Shown here: positions 1 to 6,741 of the stretch, in pieces
How the letters are laid out: every line of letters begins with the position of its first letter
How positions within the stretch are numbered: position 1 is the first letter of the stretch
From: Flavobacteriales bacterium UBA1937
GTDB lineage: Bacteria > Bacteroidota > Bacteroidia > Flavobacteriales > Weeksellaceae
DNA: 64,000 bases
Reading direction: 5' to 3'
NCBI GenBank assembly: GCA_002337005.1
Contig: DDFD01000028.1
Location: forward strand, 1-64,000
Notes under the pieces: model-generated
Seen by the model: only the letters and a program-made list of their open reading frames with translations
Databases searched by the model: none
Told to the model about the DNA's origin: nothing
Translations under genes and position numbers: made by a program

Positions 1-11
1 GCAATAAGTTG

Positions 12-19
12 TATATTTG
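12..19 (+). promoter_or_regulatory. -7 element of the tRNA-Val promoter
   Basis: TATATTTG matches the Bacteroidetes -7 consensus TAnnTTTG and lies 30 nt before the first tRNA. The matching -33 element would lie off the left edge of the window. Confidence 0.6.
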
Positions 20-48
20 CACCACTCAAAACGAGAAATCGTGAAAGA

Positions 49-123
49 GGGTTCTTAGCTCAGTTGGTTCAGAGCATCTGGTTTACACCCAGAGGGTCGG
101 GGGTTCGAATCCCTCAGGACCCA
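49..123 (+). tRNA. tRNA-Val (anticodon UAC)
   Basis: This 75-nt cloverleaf has acceptor arm GGGTTCT pairing with AGGACCC (one T-G pair), D-stem GCTC/GAGC, anticodon stem TCTGG/CCAGA with loop TTTACAC giving anticodon UAC, and T-arm GGGGG-TTCGAAT-CCCTC. The 3' CCA is not fully encoded: ACA follows the acceptor stem, so CCA must be added by the tRNA nucleotidyltransferase. It is identical to the copy that follows, and both probably come from one transcript. Confidence 0.97.
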
Positions 124-155
124 CAAAAAAGGAACGAAACCTTTTCAAAAAATTC

Positions 156-230
156 GGGTTCTTAGCTCAGTTGGTTCAGAGCATCTGGTTTACACCCAGA
201 GGGTCGGGGGTTCGAATCCCTCAGGACCCA
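156..230 (+). tRNA. tRNA-Val (anticodon UAC), second identical copy
   Basis: It is base-for-base identical to the tRNA at 49-123 and separated from it by a 32-nt A-rich spacer, so this is a tandem duplication of the gene. The anticodon loop TTTACAC again gives UAC. The base after the discriminator A is C followed by TT, so CCA is not encoded. A strong terminator follows 10 nt later, which makes the pair a self-contained bicistronic tRNA unit. Confidence 0.97.
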
Positions 231-240
231 CTTAAAAAAA

Positions 241-266
241 TCTCACAGAAATGTGAGATTTTTTTG
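241..266 (+). terminator. Rho-independent terminator after the tRNA pair
   Basis: The stem TCTCACA (241-247) pairs perfectly with TGTGAGA (252-258) across a GAAA tetraloop and is followed by a run of seven T. Confidence 0.9.
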
Positions 267-358
267 TTTGTATCTTTTTCTAGATTATTTTACAGTTATT
301 TTTCTTAAAAAAACTGTTTTTCATTGGTTTAGCACAATTTTTGTATTCAAATAATTAC

Positions 359-366
359 TATATTTG
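359..366 (+). promoter_or_regulatory. -7 element of the two-gene TonB-C operon
   Basis: TATATTTG fits TAnnTTTG. Transcription would begin near 370, so any translation start before that point (for example the in-frame TTG at 341) is excluded and the start must be an ATG at 377 or 386. Confidence 0.6.
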
Positions 367-385
367 CAAAACACAAATGATACGA

Positions 386-997
386 ATGAAAGCTATTTTT
401 ATTGCAACGCTATTGGCGTTAAGCAACTTTATTTTTGCACAGCAAAATCCTGAATTTAAGGAAATTAAGGATTATTTTGATTCTCAAAAATCACTTCTCA
501 AAGCTGAATTTCAAAAAAAGTACTTAGCAGAGACTAATCCGTTAGTGAAAGATAAAATAAAAGCAGACTACAAAGATTTTGTACAAAAAATAGATAGTGT
601 AAAAAATGTAGCTTATCTAGGTGCTTTAATTCGTGTAAAAAATACAGAAGACTTGAAAAAAGTAGTTCATAATTCTGATGTAAAAATTGACAATCAAGAA
701 GTTGAAAAGCCTGAATTTCCTAATGGGATTAATTCTTTAAGAGAAAAAGTTGCTCAGCTATTTTACGCGGATGGGATTTGTTGCGATGATAAAGAACTAA
801 ACACCACTCTTAAATTTGTTGTAGAAAAAGACGGAAGTATTTCTGAAATTACTGCCGAAGGCGAAACACCTTCTTTTAATAAACAAGCAGAAATTGCATT
901 ATATTTGTTACCAGATAAATTTCAAAAACCGGGAACGGTAAATGGTAACGCGGTAAGGTACGTTTTTAAAATGCCTATCCGAATGAGATTAGAATAA
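386..997 (+). CDS. secreted protein with TonB C-terminal-like domain
   Basis: A 203-residue protein with a signal peptide (MKAIFIATLLALSNFIFAQ, cleavage near residue 19). A charged middle (residues 20-100) is followed by a domain resembling the TonB C-terminal fold: FPNGINSLREKV, then LKFVVEKDGSISEI, then a VFKMPIRM strand at the end. In this family the fold binds outer-membrane receptors, but this protein has no membrane anchor or proline linker and so is not a classical TonB. The start at 386 is preferred because the likely promoter lies at 359-366; an ATG at 377 is the alternative. The paralogue at 1002 follows after 4 nt in the same operon. Partner and substrate are unknown. Confidence 0.7.
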   Translation: MKAIFIATLLALSNFIFAQQNPEFKEIKDYFDSQKSLLKAEFQKKYLAETNPLVKDKIKADYKDFVQKIDSVKNVAYLGALIRVKNTEDLKKVVHNSDVKIDNQEVEKPEFPNGINSLREKVAQLFYADGICCDDKELNTTLKFVVEKDGSISEITAEGETPSFNKQAEIALYLLPDKFQKPGTVNGNAVRYVFKMPIRMRLE

Positions 998-1001
998 GAT
1001 T

Positions 1002-1589
1002 ATGTTTAGAATTTTAGTTTTTTTTCTTTTTGTTTTAAATGTAAGTGCACAACAGCTGCAAAGCTTGAAGATTATCAAAACTAAATATGATAGCATTACT
1101 AAAATAAGCAAGGAAGAATATTTACTTGCTTTAAACGAGAATAATCAAGAAAAAATAATTGCTGCTCAAAATAAAATAAGAGAGGCTCGTTTTAAAAGAG
1201 AAAAAGAATATAAGCAGGCAGTAGAAGATTTTGTTAAGAATCAAAGATTTGCAGAGCCTAGCAATTTTCCGATAGACAGCAGTAAAGCCGAAATCAAGGC
1301 GAGTTATTCTCACGGTTTTGAAAAACTATACAAGGAGGTTCATGATTTTATATTTAAAAACATGGACGCTGGTAGTTCAGAATTTGACTCTGCGAGTACC
1401 AAAATTCATTTTTTTGTCCAAAATAATCATACTTTATTCATAGAAAAAGTAGAAGGAACTGATTCTAACTTTAATAGAATAGCTCTTTTGGCTTTTTTGA
1501 TGACAGAAGGAACTTGGACGTCAGCAAGTCAGTATGGAAGAAATGTTAAATCAAAATTTGTTCTCCCTGTCTCTTTAAAATTAGAATAA
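1002..1589 (+). CDS. secreted paralogue of the upstream TonB-C-like protein
   Basis: A 195-residue protein with signal peptide MFRILVFFLFVLNVSA. The middle is lysine- and glutamate-rich and probably helical (residues 25-80). The C-terminal third keeps the outline of the upstream TonB-C-like domain (IHFFVQNNHTLFIEKVEG, then KFVLPVSLKLE) with little exact identity. It starts 4 nt after the upstream stop and its own stop abuts the tadA start codon, so the three genes are probably cotranscribed. It looks like a tandem duplicate that has diverged strongly. No catalytic motif was seen. Confidence 0.65.
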   Translation: MFRILVFFLFVLNVSAQQLQSLKIIKTKYDSITKISKEEYLLALNENNQEKIIAAQNKIREARFKREKEYKQAVEDFVKNQRFAEPSNFPIDSSKAEIKASYSHGFEKLYKEVHDFIFKNMDAGSSEFDSASTKIHFFVQNNHTLFIEKVEGTDSNFNRIALLAFLMTEGTWTSASQYGRNVKSKFVLPVSLKLE

Positions 1590-2021
1590 ATGTTTTCTCA
1601 CGAATATTTTATGAAAATGGCACTTCTAGAAGCAGAAGCAGCCAAAGATTTACAAGAAGTTCCGATTGGTTGTGTGATTGTTATGAATGAAAGGGTAATT
1701 GCTAGAGGACATAACCTAACAGAGCAATTAAATGATGTAACAGCACACGCCGAAATGCAAGCGATTACTTCGGCGGCTAATTTTATTGGCGGTAAATACC
1801 TTAAAGATTGTACCATGTATGTGACTTTAGAACCATGTGTAATGTGTGCAGGGGCTTTAGCTTGGTCTCAAATTTCTAAAGTAGTGATTGGTGCTAGAGA
1901 CGAAAAGCGAGGTTTTATCAATAAAAAATTACAATTACATCCCAAAACAGAAATCATAACGGGCATTCTAGAAAATGAATGTTCGGTTTTAGTAAAAGCA
2001 TTTTTTAAAGAAAAAAGGTGA
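1590..2021 (+). CDS. tadA: tRNA adenosine(34) deaminase TadA
   Basis: This 143-residue zinc deaminase converts A34 to inosine in the wobble position of tRNA-Arg(ACG). The cytidine-deaminase signature is complete: HAE at residues 53-55 (His zinc ligand, Glu55 proton shuttle) and PCVMC at 82-86 (Cys83 and Cys86 zinc ligands). Length and order are normal for the family. The ATG directly abuts the preceding stop (TAAATG); an internal Met eight codons in is possible but less likely. Expression depends on the upstream secreted-protein genes, an operon that makes no obvious functional sense. Confidence 0.93.
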   Translation: MFSHEYFMKMALLEAEAAKDLQEVPIGCVIVMNERVIARGHNLTEQLNDVTAHAEMQAITSAANFIGGKYLKDCTMYVTLEPCVMCAGALAWSQISKVVIGARDEKRGFINKKLQLHPKTEIITGILENECSVLVKAFFKEKR

Positions 2022-2039
2022 CCACAAAAGGCCACCTTT
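2014..2039. terminator. bidirectional terminator between tadA and coaX
   Basis: AAAGGTG (2014-2020) pairs with CACCTTT (2033-2039), with an inner CC/GG extension and a short A-rich loop. It overlaps the tadA stop codon and ends one base before the coaX stop, so it can serve both converging genes. Confidence 0.75.
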
Positions 2040-2040
2040 G

Positions 2041-2799
2041 TTATTTGTCTTTTCCTAAGAAGTAAAGCCCTTTTAAAGTATGCAGTTTGTCTGCTACATC
2101 AATTTTATTGGTTAATGGTTGGTAAACGTGCGAAACGCCGCCCGTTGCAATAACAAAACAATTTTCTTTTACTTCTTCGTTTATTCTGTCAATAAAACCT
2201 TCCACCATTCCTAGAAATCCGTAAACCATACCAGAAGTCATACAAGAAACGGTATCGTGACCTAATACAGATTTTGGTTTAGTGAGCTCTATTTCAGGTA
2301 ATTGAGCAGTTTGTTTCACTAAGGAGTTGAGAGATGTAATAATTCCTGGTGCGATGATTACTCCTAGAACTTCGCCATCCTTATCAATACAACTTGCCGT
2401 AAGTGCCGTACCGAAATCTAGAATAATTTTCTTTTTATCGGGATAAAGAAAGTGTGCAGCTACCAAGTTGGCATAGATGTCTGTGCCCATTTGATTTGAT
2501 TGATGGTGAACAGGTGAATGCGTCTTTCTGTCAACAATTACAGCTTCTAATCCGTGGATTTTATAAAGAGCGCTACTAATATCGTGCGTTAACTGTGGAA
2601 CAACCGAACCAATTATTATTTTATCAACCTTGGTGACATCTACATTATAAGTTTGATATAAAATTTTGAACTGAACAAAAAATTCATCTCTCGTTCTGTA
2701 TGGTTTTGTATTGATAATCCAAGAAGTGGTGCATTGGTCATCTTCGAAAAGACCAAATCTCACATTGGTATTACCTACATTGATAACAATACTTGTCAT
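2041..2799 (-). CDS. coaX: type III pantothenate kinase CoaX
   Basis: This 252-residue ASKHA-fold kinase phosphorylates pantothenate in the first step of coenzyme A synthesis. The N-terminal phosphate loop reads INVGNTNVRFG (residues 6-16). The central motif LDFGTALTAS (127-136) and the glycine-rich VIATGGVSHV near the C-terminus are clear. Two positions look unusual against the family: the acidic residue normally before the VGNT loop is Asn7, and the usual GADR-type motif reads GTDIYAN (105-111). These may be lineage-specific changes. The gene has its own -7 element and converges on tadA. Confidence 0.88.
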   Translation of the reverse strand: MTSIVINVGNTNVRFGLFEDDQCTTSWIINTKPYRTRDEFFVQFKILYQTYNVDVTKVDKIIIGSVVPQLTHDISSALYKIHGLEAVIVDRKTHSPVHHQSNQMGTDIYANLVAAHFLYPDKKKIILDFGTALTASCIDKDGEVLGVIIAPGIITSLNSLVKQTAQLPEIELTKPKSVLGHDTVSCMTSGMVYGFLGMVEGFIDRINEEVKENCFVIATGGVSHVYQPLTNKIDVADKLHTLKGLYFLGKDK

Positions 2800-2816
2800 T
2801 TTAAAAAATTAGAAGC

Positions 2817-2824
2817 CAAATTTA
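2817..2824 (-). promoter_or_regulatory. -7 element of coaX
   Basis: On the minus strand this reads TAAATTTG (TAnnTTTG), about 18 nt before the coaX ATG, so coaX is transcribed separately from the peptidase gene upstream. Confidence 0.55.
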
Positions 2825-2840
2825 GGAATTTCACACCAAT

Positions 2841-4682
2841 CTATTTAACTTCTAGAGTATTATTTTCAGGATTTACATCTGCCAATCTCTGACTGAAATC
2901 TATACCTAGCAATTTAAGTTCATCTTTTTTATAAGGAATGGAAAAAGTGTATTCTTTTGCCGTCCAGTTCCAATAGTCTAAGGTCTGAAAAGTTCCAAAA
3001 AAATCAGTTTTTTTAGGACTTCTCATCATATTTAATGGGATGTGATAATTGATGGTTTTTTTGTCTTTAGTTAAAACATTAAAATCAATAGGCATAGGCA
3101 CATCACTATTATTTACTAGAGTAATTGTAGTATAAGTATCACCATATTTTACATCTTTTATGGCGTAGTCTATGGTTTTGGTAGTGTTTATCCAATAGTG
3201 ATAAAACCACTTGAGATCCATCCCAGAAATTTGCTGTGCAATATGCATAAAATCTCTATCCGAAGGATGTTTCAAATGCCAATCTTGATAGTATTTTTTC
3301 ATGACTTTTGATAGTGTTTCTTCTCCTATAATGTAGCCTAATTCTACCAAAAATAATTCACCTTTGGTATAAGAAGCTACAGAATAGGCCGAGCCATTAT
3401 CGTGGTGGTCAGATAGCCAAGAAGCAGGTTCTTCTCTGCCAGACTTTGCAAAATAAGCGTAACCTTTTAGGCTGTTAATAAAAGGATTGGCTTCATTAGG
3501 TTTTGGGAAAAGTTGATACATTACATAACTTTCGGCATAGCTGGTGAAGCCTTCGTCTAGCCAAGGTTTGGTACTTTCATTAGTAGCTAGCATCTGTTGA
3601 AACCAAGAGTGGCTTCCTTCGTGAATCATTAATCCTAATAAACCTTCTAAACTTTTTGATTCTCCTAAAATCATCGTACACATTCCGTATTCCATACCGC
3701 CATCACCACCTTGTACAAAGCTGTAAGTTGGGTAAACATATCTGCCAAATGTATTGTTCATGATTTGATAATATTTGGTAATATATGGTTTTGCCTCTTC
3801 CCAATATTTAGTTTTTTCGGATTTTTGATACACAAAGAAAACTTTCGGACCATCTGGCACCACAAAGCTTTCTACACTATAATCTTTATCTGCAGCCCAA
3901 GCAAAATCTAACATGTTTTTGGCAGTAAATTTCCAGGTCGCTTTATTATCTTTGTCTGTTTTAATATCAGGATTTTCGGTGTAACCTTTTACTTCTGAAG
4001 GGTTTTCTAAAATTCCACCAGCGCCTATTATATAGTCTTTATCAATTTTAATGGTTACATCAAAATCTGCAAAAGGAGCATGGAATTCTCTGCCTACATA
4101 ATCAAAAGTTGCCCAACCATCATAATCATATTCTGCAATTTTAGGATACCACTGCGTCATGGTCATATCAATTCCTTCGCGGTTGTTTCTTCCGCTTCTG
4201 CGGATTTGTTTTGGAACTACAGAATCCCAATCCATTGTAAATGTGGTGGTAGAATTGGGTTTTATTTTTTCGTTGAGGTAAACTTTCATAATGGTTTCTT
4301 GTACCTCAAATTTTAGTTCTTTACCGTTTTGTTTAATCCAATTAATTTTTTGGCTTCCTTCTTCATTTTTAGGAATGGTAGAAAGTCTAGAAACTCCGTT
4401 TTCTACCAATCTTCCGTCTGCATTTTTTCCTTGGTTTTGTACCCGTTGATCCATCATAGAACCTGGTTTAAAAGCGTTCCAATACAGGTGAAAATAAACT
4501 ACAGAAAGTTCATCCGGAGAATTATTGGTGTATTGTATTTCTTGTTTTCCGTTATAGGAGAAATTGGCAGCATCTACATCTATATTCATTTTGTATTTGG
4601 CGTACTGCTGGTAATACGCATCTTGTTGCGCAGAAAATAATCCGAATGCTAAAAGAAAAATTGCTAAAAATTTTTGAGTCAT
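2841..4682 (-). CDS. secreted M1-family zinc metallopeptidase
   Basis: A 613-residue exported aminopeptidase-like enzyme. A signal peptide (residues 1-18, ending LFSAQ) is followed by an N-terminal beta domain. The catalytic domain carries HEGSH (354-358, the HExxH zinc site) with the third ligand Glu377 18 residues later in LDEGFTSY, as M1 requires. The exopeptidase motif is GGMEY (328-332), a variant of GAMEN. The protein is probably periplasmic and trims peptides for nutrition. It is a single gene with its own -7 element (4697-4704). Specificity cannot be read from sequence. Confidence 0.9.
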   Translation of the reverse strand: MTQKFLAIFLLAFGLFSAQQDAYYQQYAKYKMNIDVDAANFSYNGKQEIQYTNNSPDELSVVYFHLYWNAFKPGSMMDQRVQNQGKNADGRLVENGVSRLSTIPKNEEGSQKINWIKQNGKELKFEVQETIMKVYLNEKIKPNSTTTFTMDWDSVVPKQIRRSGRNNREGIDMTMTQWYPKIAEYDYDGWATFDYVGREFHAPFADFDVTIKIDKDYIIGAGGILENPSEVKGYTENPDIKTDKDNKATWKFTAKNMLDFAWAADKDYSVESFVVPDGPKVFFVYQKSEKTKYWEEAKPYITKYYQIMNNTFGRYVYPTYSFVQGGDGGMEYGMCTMILGESKSLEGLLGLMIHEGSHSWFQQMLATNESTKPWLDEGFTSYAESYVMYQLFPKPNEANPFINSLKGYAYFAKSGREEPASWLSDHHDNGSAYSVASYTKGELFLVELGYIIGEETLSKVMKKYYQDWHLKHPSDRDFMHIAQQISGMDLKWFYHYWINTTKTIDYAIKDVKYGDTYTTITLVNNSDVPMPIDFNVLTKDKKTINYHIPLNMMRSPKKTDFFGTFQTLDYWNWTAKEYTFSIPYKKDELKLLGIDFSQRLADVNPENNTLEVK

Positions 4683-4696
4683 AGGTGATTTTTTTT

Positions 4697-4704
4697 CAAA
4701 GATA
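4697..4704 (-). promoter_or_regulatory. -7 element of the M1 peptidase gene
   Basis: The minus strand reads TATCTTTG (TAnnTTTG) 14 nt before the ATG, implying a very short leader. Confidence 0.55.
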
Positions 4705-4737
4705 GAGTTTTTTACGTTTTTATAATATTATGTAAAA

Positions 4738-4769
4738 TAAAAATCCTCCCAAAAATAAATTTGAGAGGA
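4738..4769 (-). terminator. terminator after the DUF6909 gene
   Basis: On the minus strand TCCTC (4769-4765) pairs with GAGGA (4748-4744), with CAAA/TTTG inside one mismatch, and is followed by a T-rich run. Confidence 0.6.
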
Positions 4770-4789
4770 CTATATATAAATTTTAAAAA

Positions 4790-6478
4790 TTATTTCTTAG
4801 TCTTTGCCACTTTAGAAGAATTGAAAATTTTCTCTAAAATTCTGAGAGTGATAAGATAGGTTGGTTTTACCCCAGTTAATCCTAAACCACCAGAAGAAAG
4901 CGTGCTTCCTGTTTCTAGCGGATTATCAGATGCATAGTAAGCGTAGCATACAAAAAGTTCGCCTTCTATGTGTTTTCTAATCATAGATGCAATTTGGATG
5001 GCTTTTTGGTAATGTGCGCCTTCCATTTCTAGACCTACCGTTTTCCAAGAGCTATTCATAAAATAAGAAAGAATGTCTTTATTCTGAAGAGACGTTCCTA
5101 AAACAGTAAGCATACTTCCTTCGAAAGCTCTTAATTCATCATCTTGGAAATCTTCTAACTTCAAAGCGTTTTTAAACGGATAATTATCTGCAGTACCTTC
5201 AAAAATGTGAGAGGTAGGAATCATAATATCTCCTTTTTCGCCAGTTAAAATACCTGCTTTACCCATAATAGAAACAGATTTTACATTCATGGTATAGGTG
5301 TTACCTCCGTATTCAAAAGGTCTTAGCAACTCATCCATAATTTCGAAAGCCTGTTCTCCGAAAGCATAATCGAATACCATTATTACATCATTCCCTTTAT
5401 AAGAAATTCCAGAAAAAGGAGAGTTGTTAAGGTCGGTTTTAGATAAATCAATTAATTGTACATCTATATTACTTCCGCTGTTATCATCTATATAAATCAT
5501 TCCTTTATCAACTGCGTAATCCAAGACTTTGTCTCTCAGTTCTTTATTACTAGAAATTTCTTCGTATAATGAATAATCTACTTCTTTTTTGGCTTTCTGT
5601 TTCAAGGCAGCATTGGCGAAAATCATATTTTTCACACTGTGCATATTGGCAGAAATTATGTGTATAGGTCTGTTTAATAAATCATTGTTGCCCAAAACTT
5701 TCTTAACATTGGTGGCCCATTTTTCCCCGAAATAATGGTGGCCAACTCTTTCTTTTAAGATAGCGCTGAAATGAACTTCTCTTTCTCTGATTTGTTTATA
5801 ATCATCACTGCTGGCTTTTCCTAAATGATAAATAATTTTGAATAATCTATCAGGATTCTTGTCATCACCGAAATTATTGTAAGCGGTAAGTGTCTCATCA
5901 AATGTTCTGCCCAAAAGAGAAGAAAGGTGAATTAGTGCCACTTCTTTTTCTTTTCTGCTGAATTTTTTCTCACTTTTTGCTACTTCTTCTATGATTTTCC
6001 AAGAGCGTTTTGGTTCGCCAGTTTCATCTTGTAAGAAAGCCAAATCTCTAATTTTGTCTGCTTCTATATATAAGAAAGTGAGGTGAGTAAGAATGTCATA
6101 GATTTCAGAACGACCTAGAAGAACTTCTATATTCATCTGATGTTCATCTATTCTATAGCAGTTTCTTCTACGTTTTTTAGGGACTATAGGCTCAAAGCTT
6201 CCTTTGTCAAAGCCTTCGTCAGAAGTAAGATGTACATACGCACACTCTTCTATGCCTTCTGGTAATCTGTCTAGTACATATAATAAACCATCTAATTCTA
6301 TTTTGTTAGGAACGTTCATCGTTCCATAGATTTCGGGGTTTATAATTTTCAAAAGGCTTCTTAAGCTCTCACCTGATACTCCTGAAGGCTTAAAAAATCC
6401 TCTGTAAAATAAGTGTCTCATAGAGACGTACAGTCTTTCAATAGCTTCTGTTGTTTCTCTTGCTCTAGAATTTGCCAT
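4790..6478 (-). CDS. conserved Bacteroidetes protein, DUF6909-like
   Basis: A 562-residue cytoplasmic protein without signal peptide or TM segments. From memory the N-terminus (residues 1-30, ending MRHLFYRGFF) matches a conserved flavobacterial family annotated DUF6909. The C-terminal third has pieces reminiscent of the nucleoside phosphorylase/nucleosidase fold: MGKAGILTGEKGDIMIPTS near 405-423 and GLEMEGAHY near 480-488, the latter like the EMEG substrate-binding motif of that superfamily. A nucleosidase-like activity is therefore an inference only. The gene is monocistronic and divergent from glnN across a 263-bp region holding a 22-bp dyad. Confidence 0.6.
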   Translation of the reverse strand: MANSRARETTEAIERLYVSMRHLFYRGFFKPSGVSGESLRSLLKIINPEIYGTMNVPNKIELDGLLYVLDRLPEGIEECAYVHLTSDEGFDKGSFEPIVPKKRRRNCYRIDEHQMNIEVLLGRSEIYDILTHLTFLYIEADKIRDLAFLQDETGEPKRSWKIIEEVAKSEKKFSRKEKEVALIHLSSLLGRTFDETLTAYNNFGDDKNPDRLFKIIYHLGKASSDDYKQIREREVHFSAILKERVGHHYFGEKWATNVKKVLGNNDLLNRPIHIISANMHSVKNMIFANAALKQKAKKEVDYSLYEEISSNKELRDKVLDYAVDKGMIYIDDNSGSNIDVQLIDLSKTDLNNSPFSGISYKGNDVIMVFDYAFGEQAFEIMDELLRPFEYGGNTYTMNVKSVSIMGKAGILTGEKGDIMIPTSHIFEGTADNYPFKNALKLEDFQDDELRAFEGSMLTVLGTSLQNKDILSYFMNSSWKTVGLEMEGAHYQKAIQIASMIRKHIEGELFVCYAYYASDNPLETGSTLSSGGLGLTGVKPTYLITLRILEKIFNSSKVAKTKK

Positions 6479-6661
6479 ATTGTTGTTGTTAAGATAAAAG
6501 TCTGCAAAGATGCAAAAAATATTTCAAAATATAAAGGATTGTGTGTAAAATATTAACTTTTTATGTTTATGTTGGATTAGTGCCACCTATTTTTTGTTAA
6601 AAATTTTCACAAGCATCCCTTTTTTAAAATCTGGTAATAATGTTAAATTTAGTTCATTTTG

Positions 6662-6669
6662 CAAATATA
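6662..6669 (-). promoter_or_regulatory. possible -7 element for the DUF6909 gene
   Basis: The minus strand reads TATATTTG, a strong match to TAnnTTTG, but it lies 184 nt before the ATG and would give a long leader. It overlaps the left arm of the TACCCC/GGGGTA dyad. Confidence 0.4.
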
Positions 6670-6689
6670 CCCCTAAAAAAATTGGGGTA
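6668..6689. promoter_or_regulatory. inverted repeat between divergent DUF6909 and glnN genes
   Basis: TACCCC (6668-6673) and GGGGTA (6684-6689) form perfect 6-bp arms around a 10-bp AT spacer. The dyad sits 26 bp upstream of the glnN -7 element and overlaps the opposite-strand -7 element, which suits an operator. The regulator is unknown. Confidence 0.4.
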
Positions 6690-6715
6690 ATCTTAATTTG
6701 TATTTAAAAAATTAT

Positions 6716-6723
6716 TAATTTTG
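6716..6723 (+). promoter_or_regulatory. -7 element of glnN
   Basis: TAATTTTG fits TAnnTTTG and ends 18 nt before the glnN ATG. A TTTG at 6697-6700 lies 15 bp upstream, closer than the usual -33 spacing. Confidence 0.5.
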
Positions 6724-6741
6724 TGAAAAATATTATTGCCG

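Noticed and set aside
49..230. Direct repeat of 75 bp with a 32-bp spacer as a possible CRISPR-like array
   Set aside because: The repeats are complete tRNA-Val genes; no cas genes or further repeats are present.
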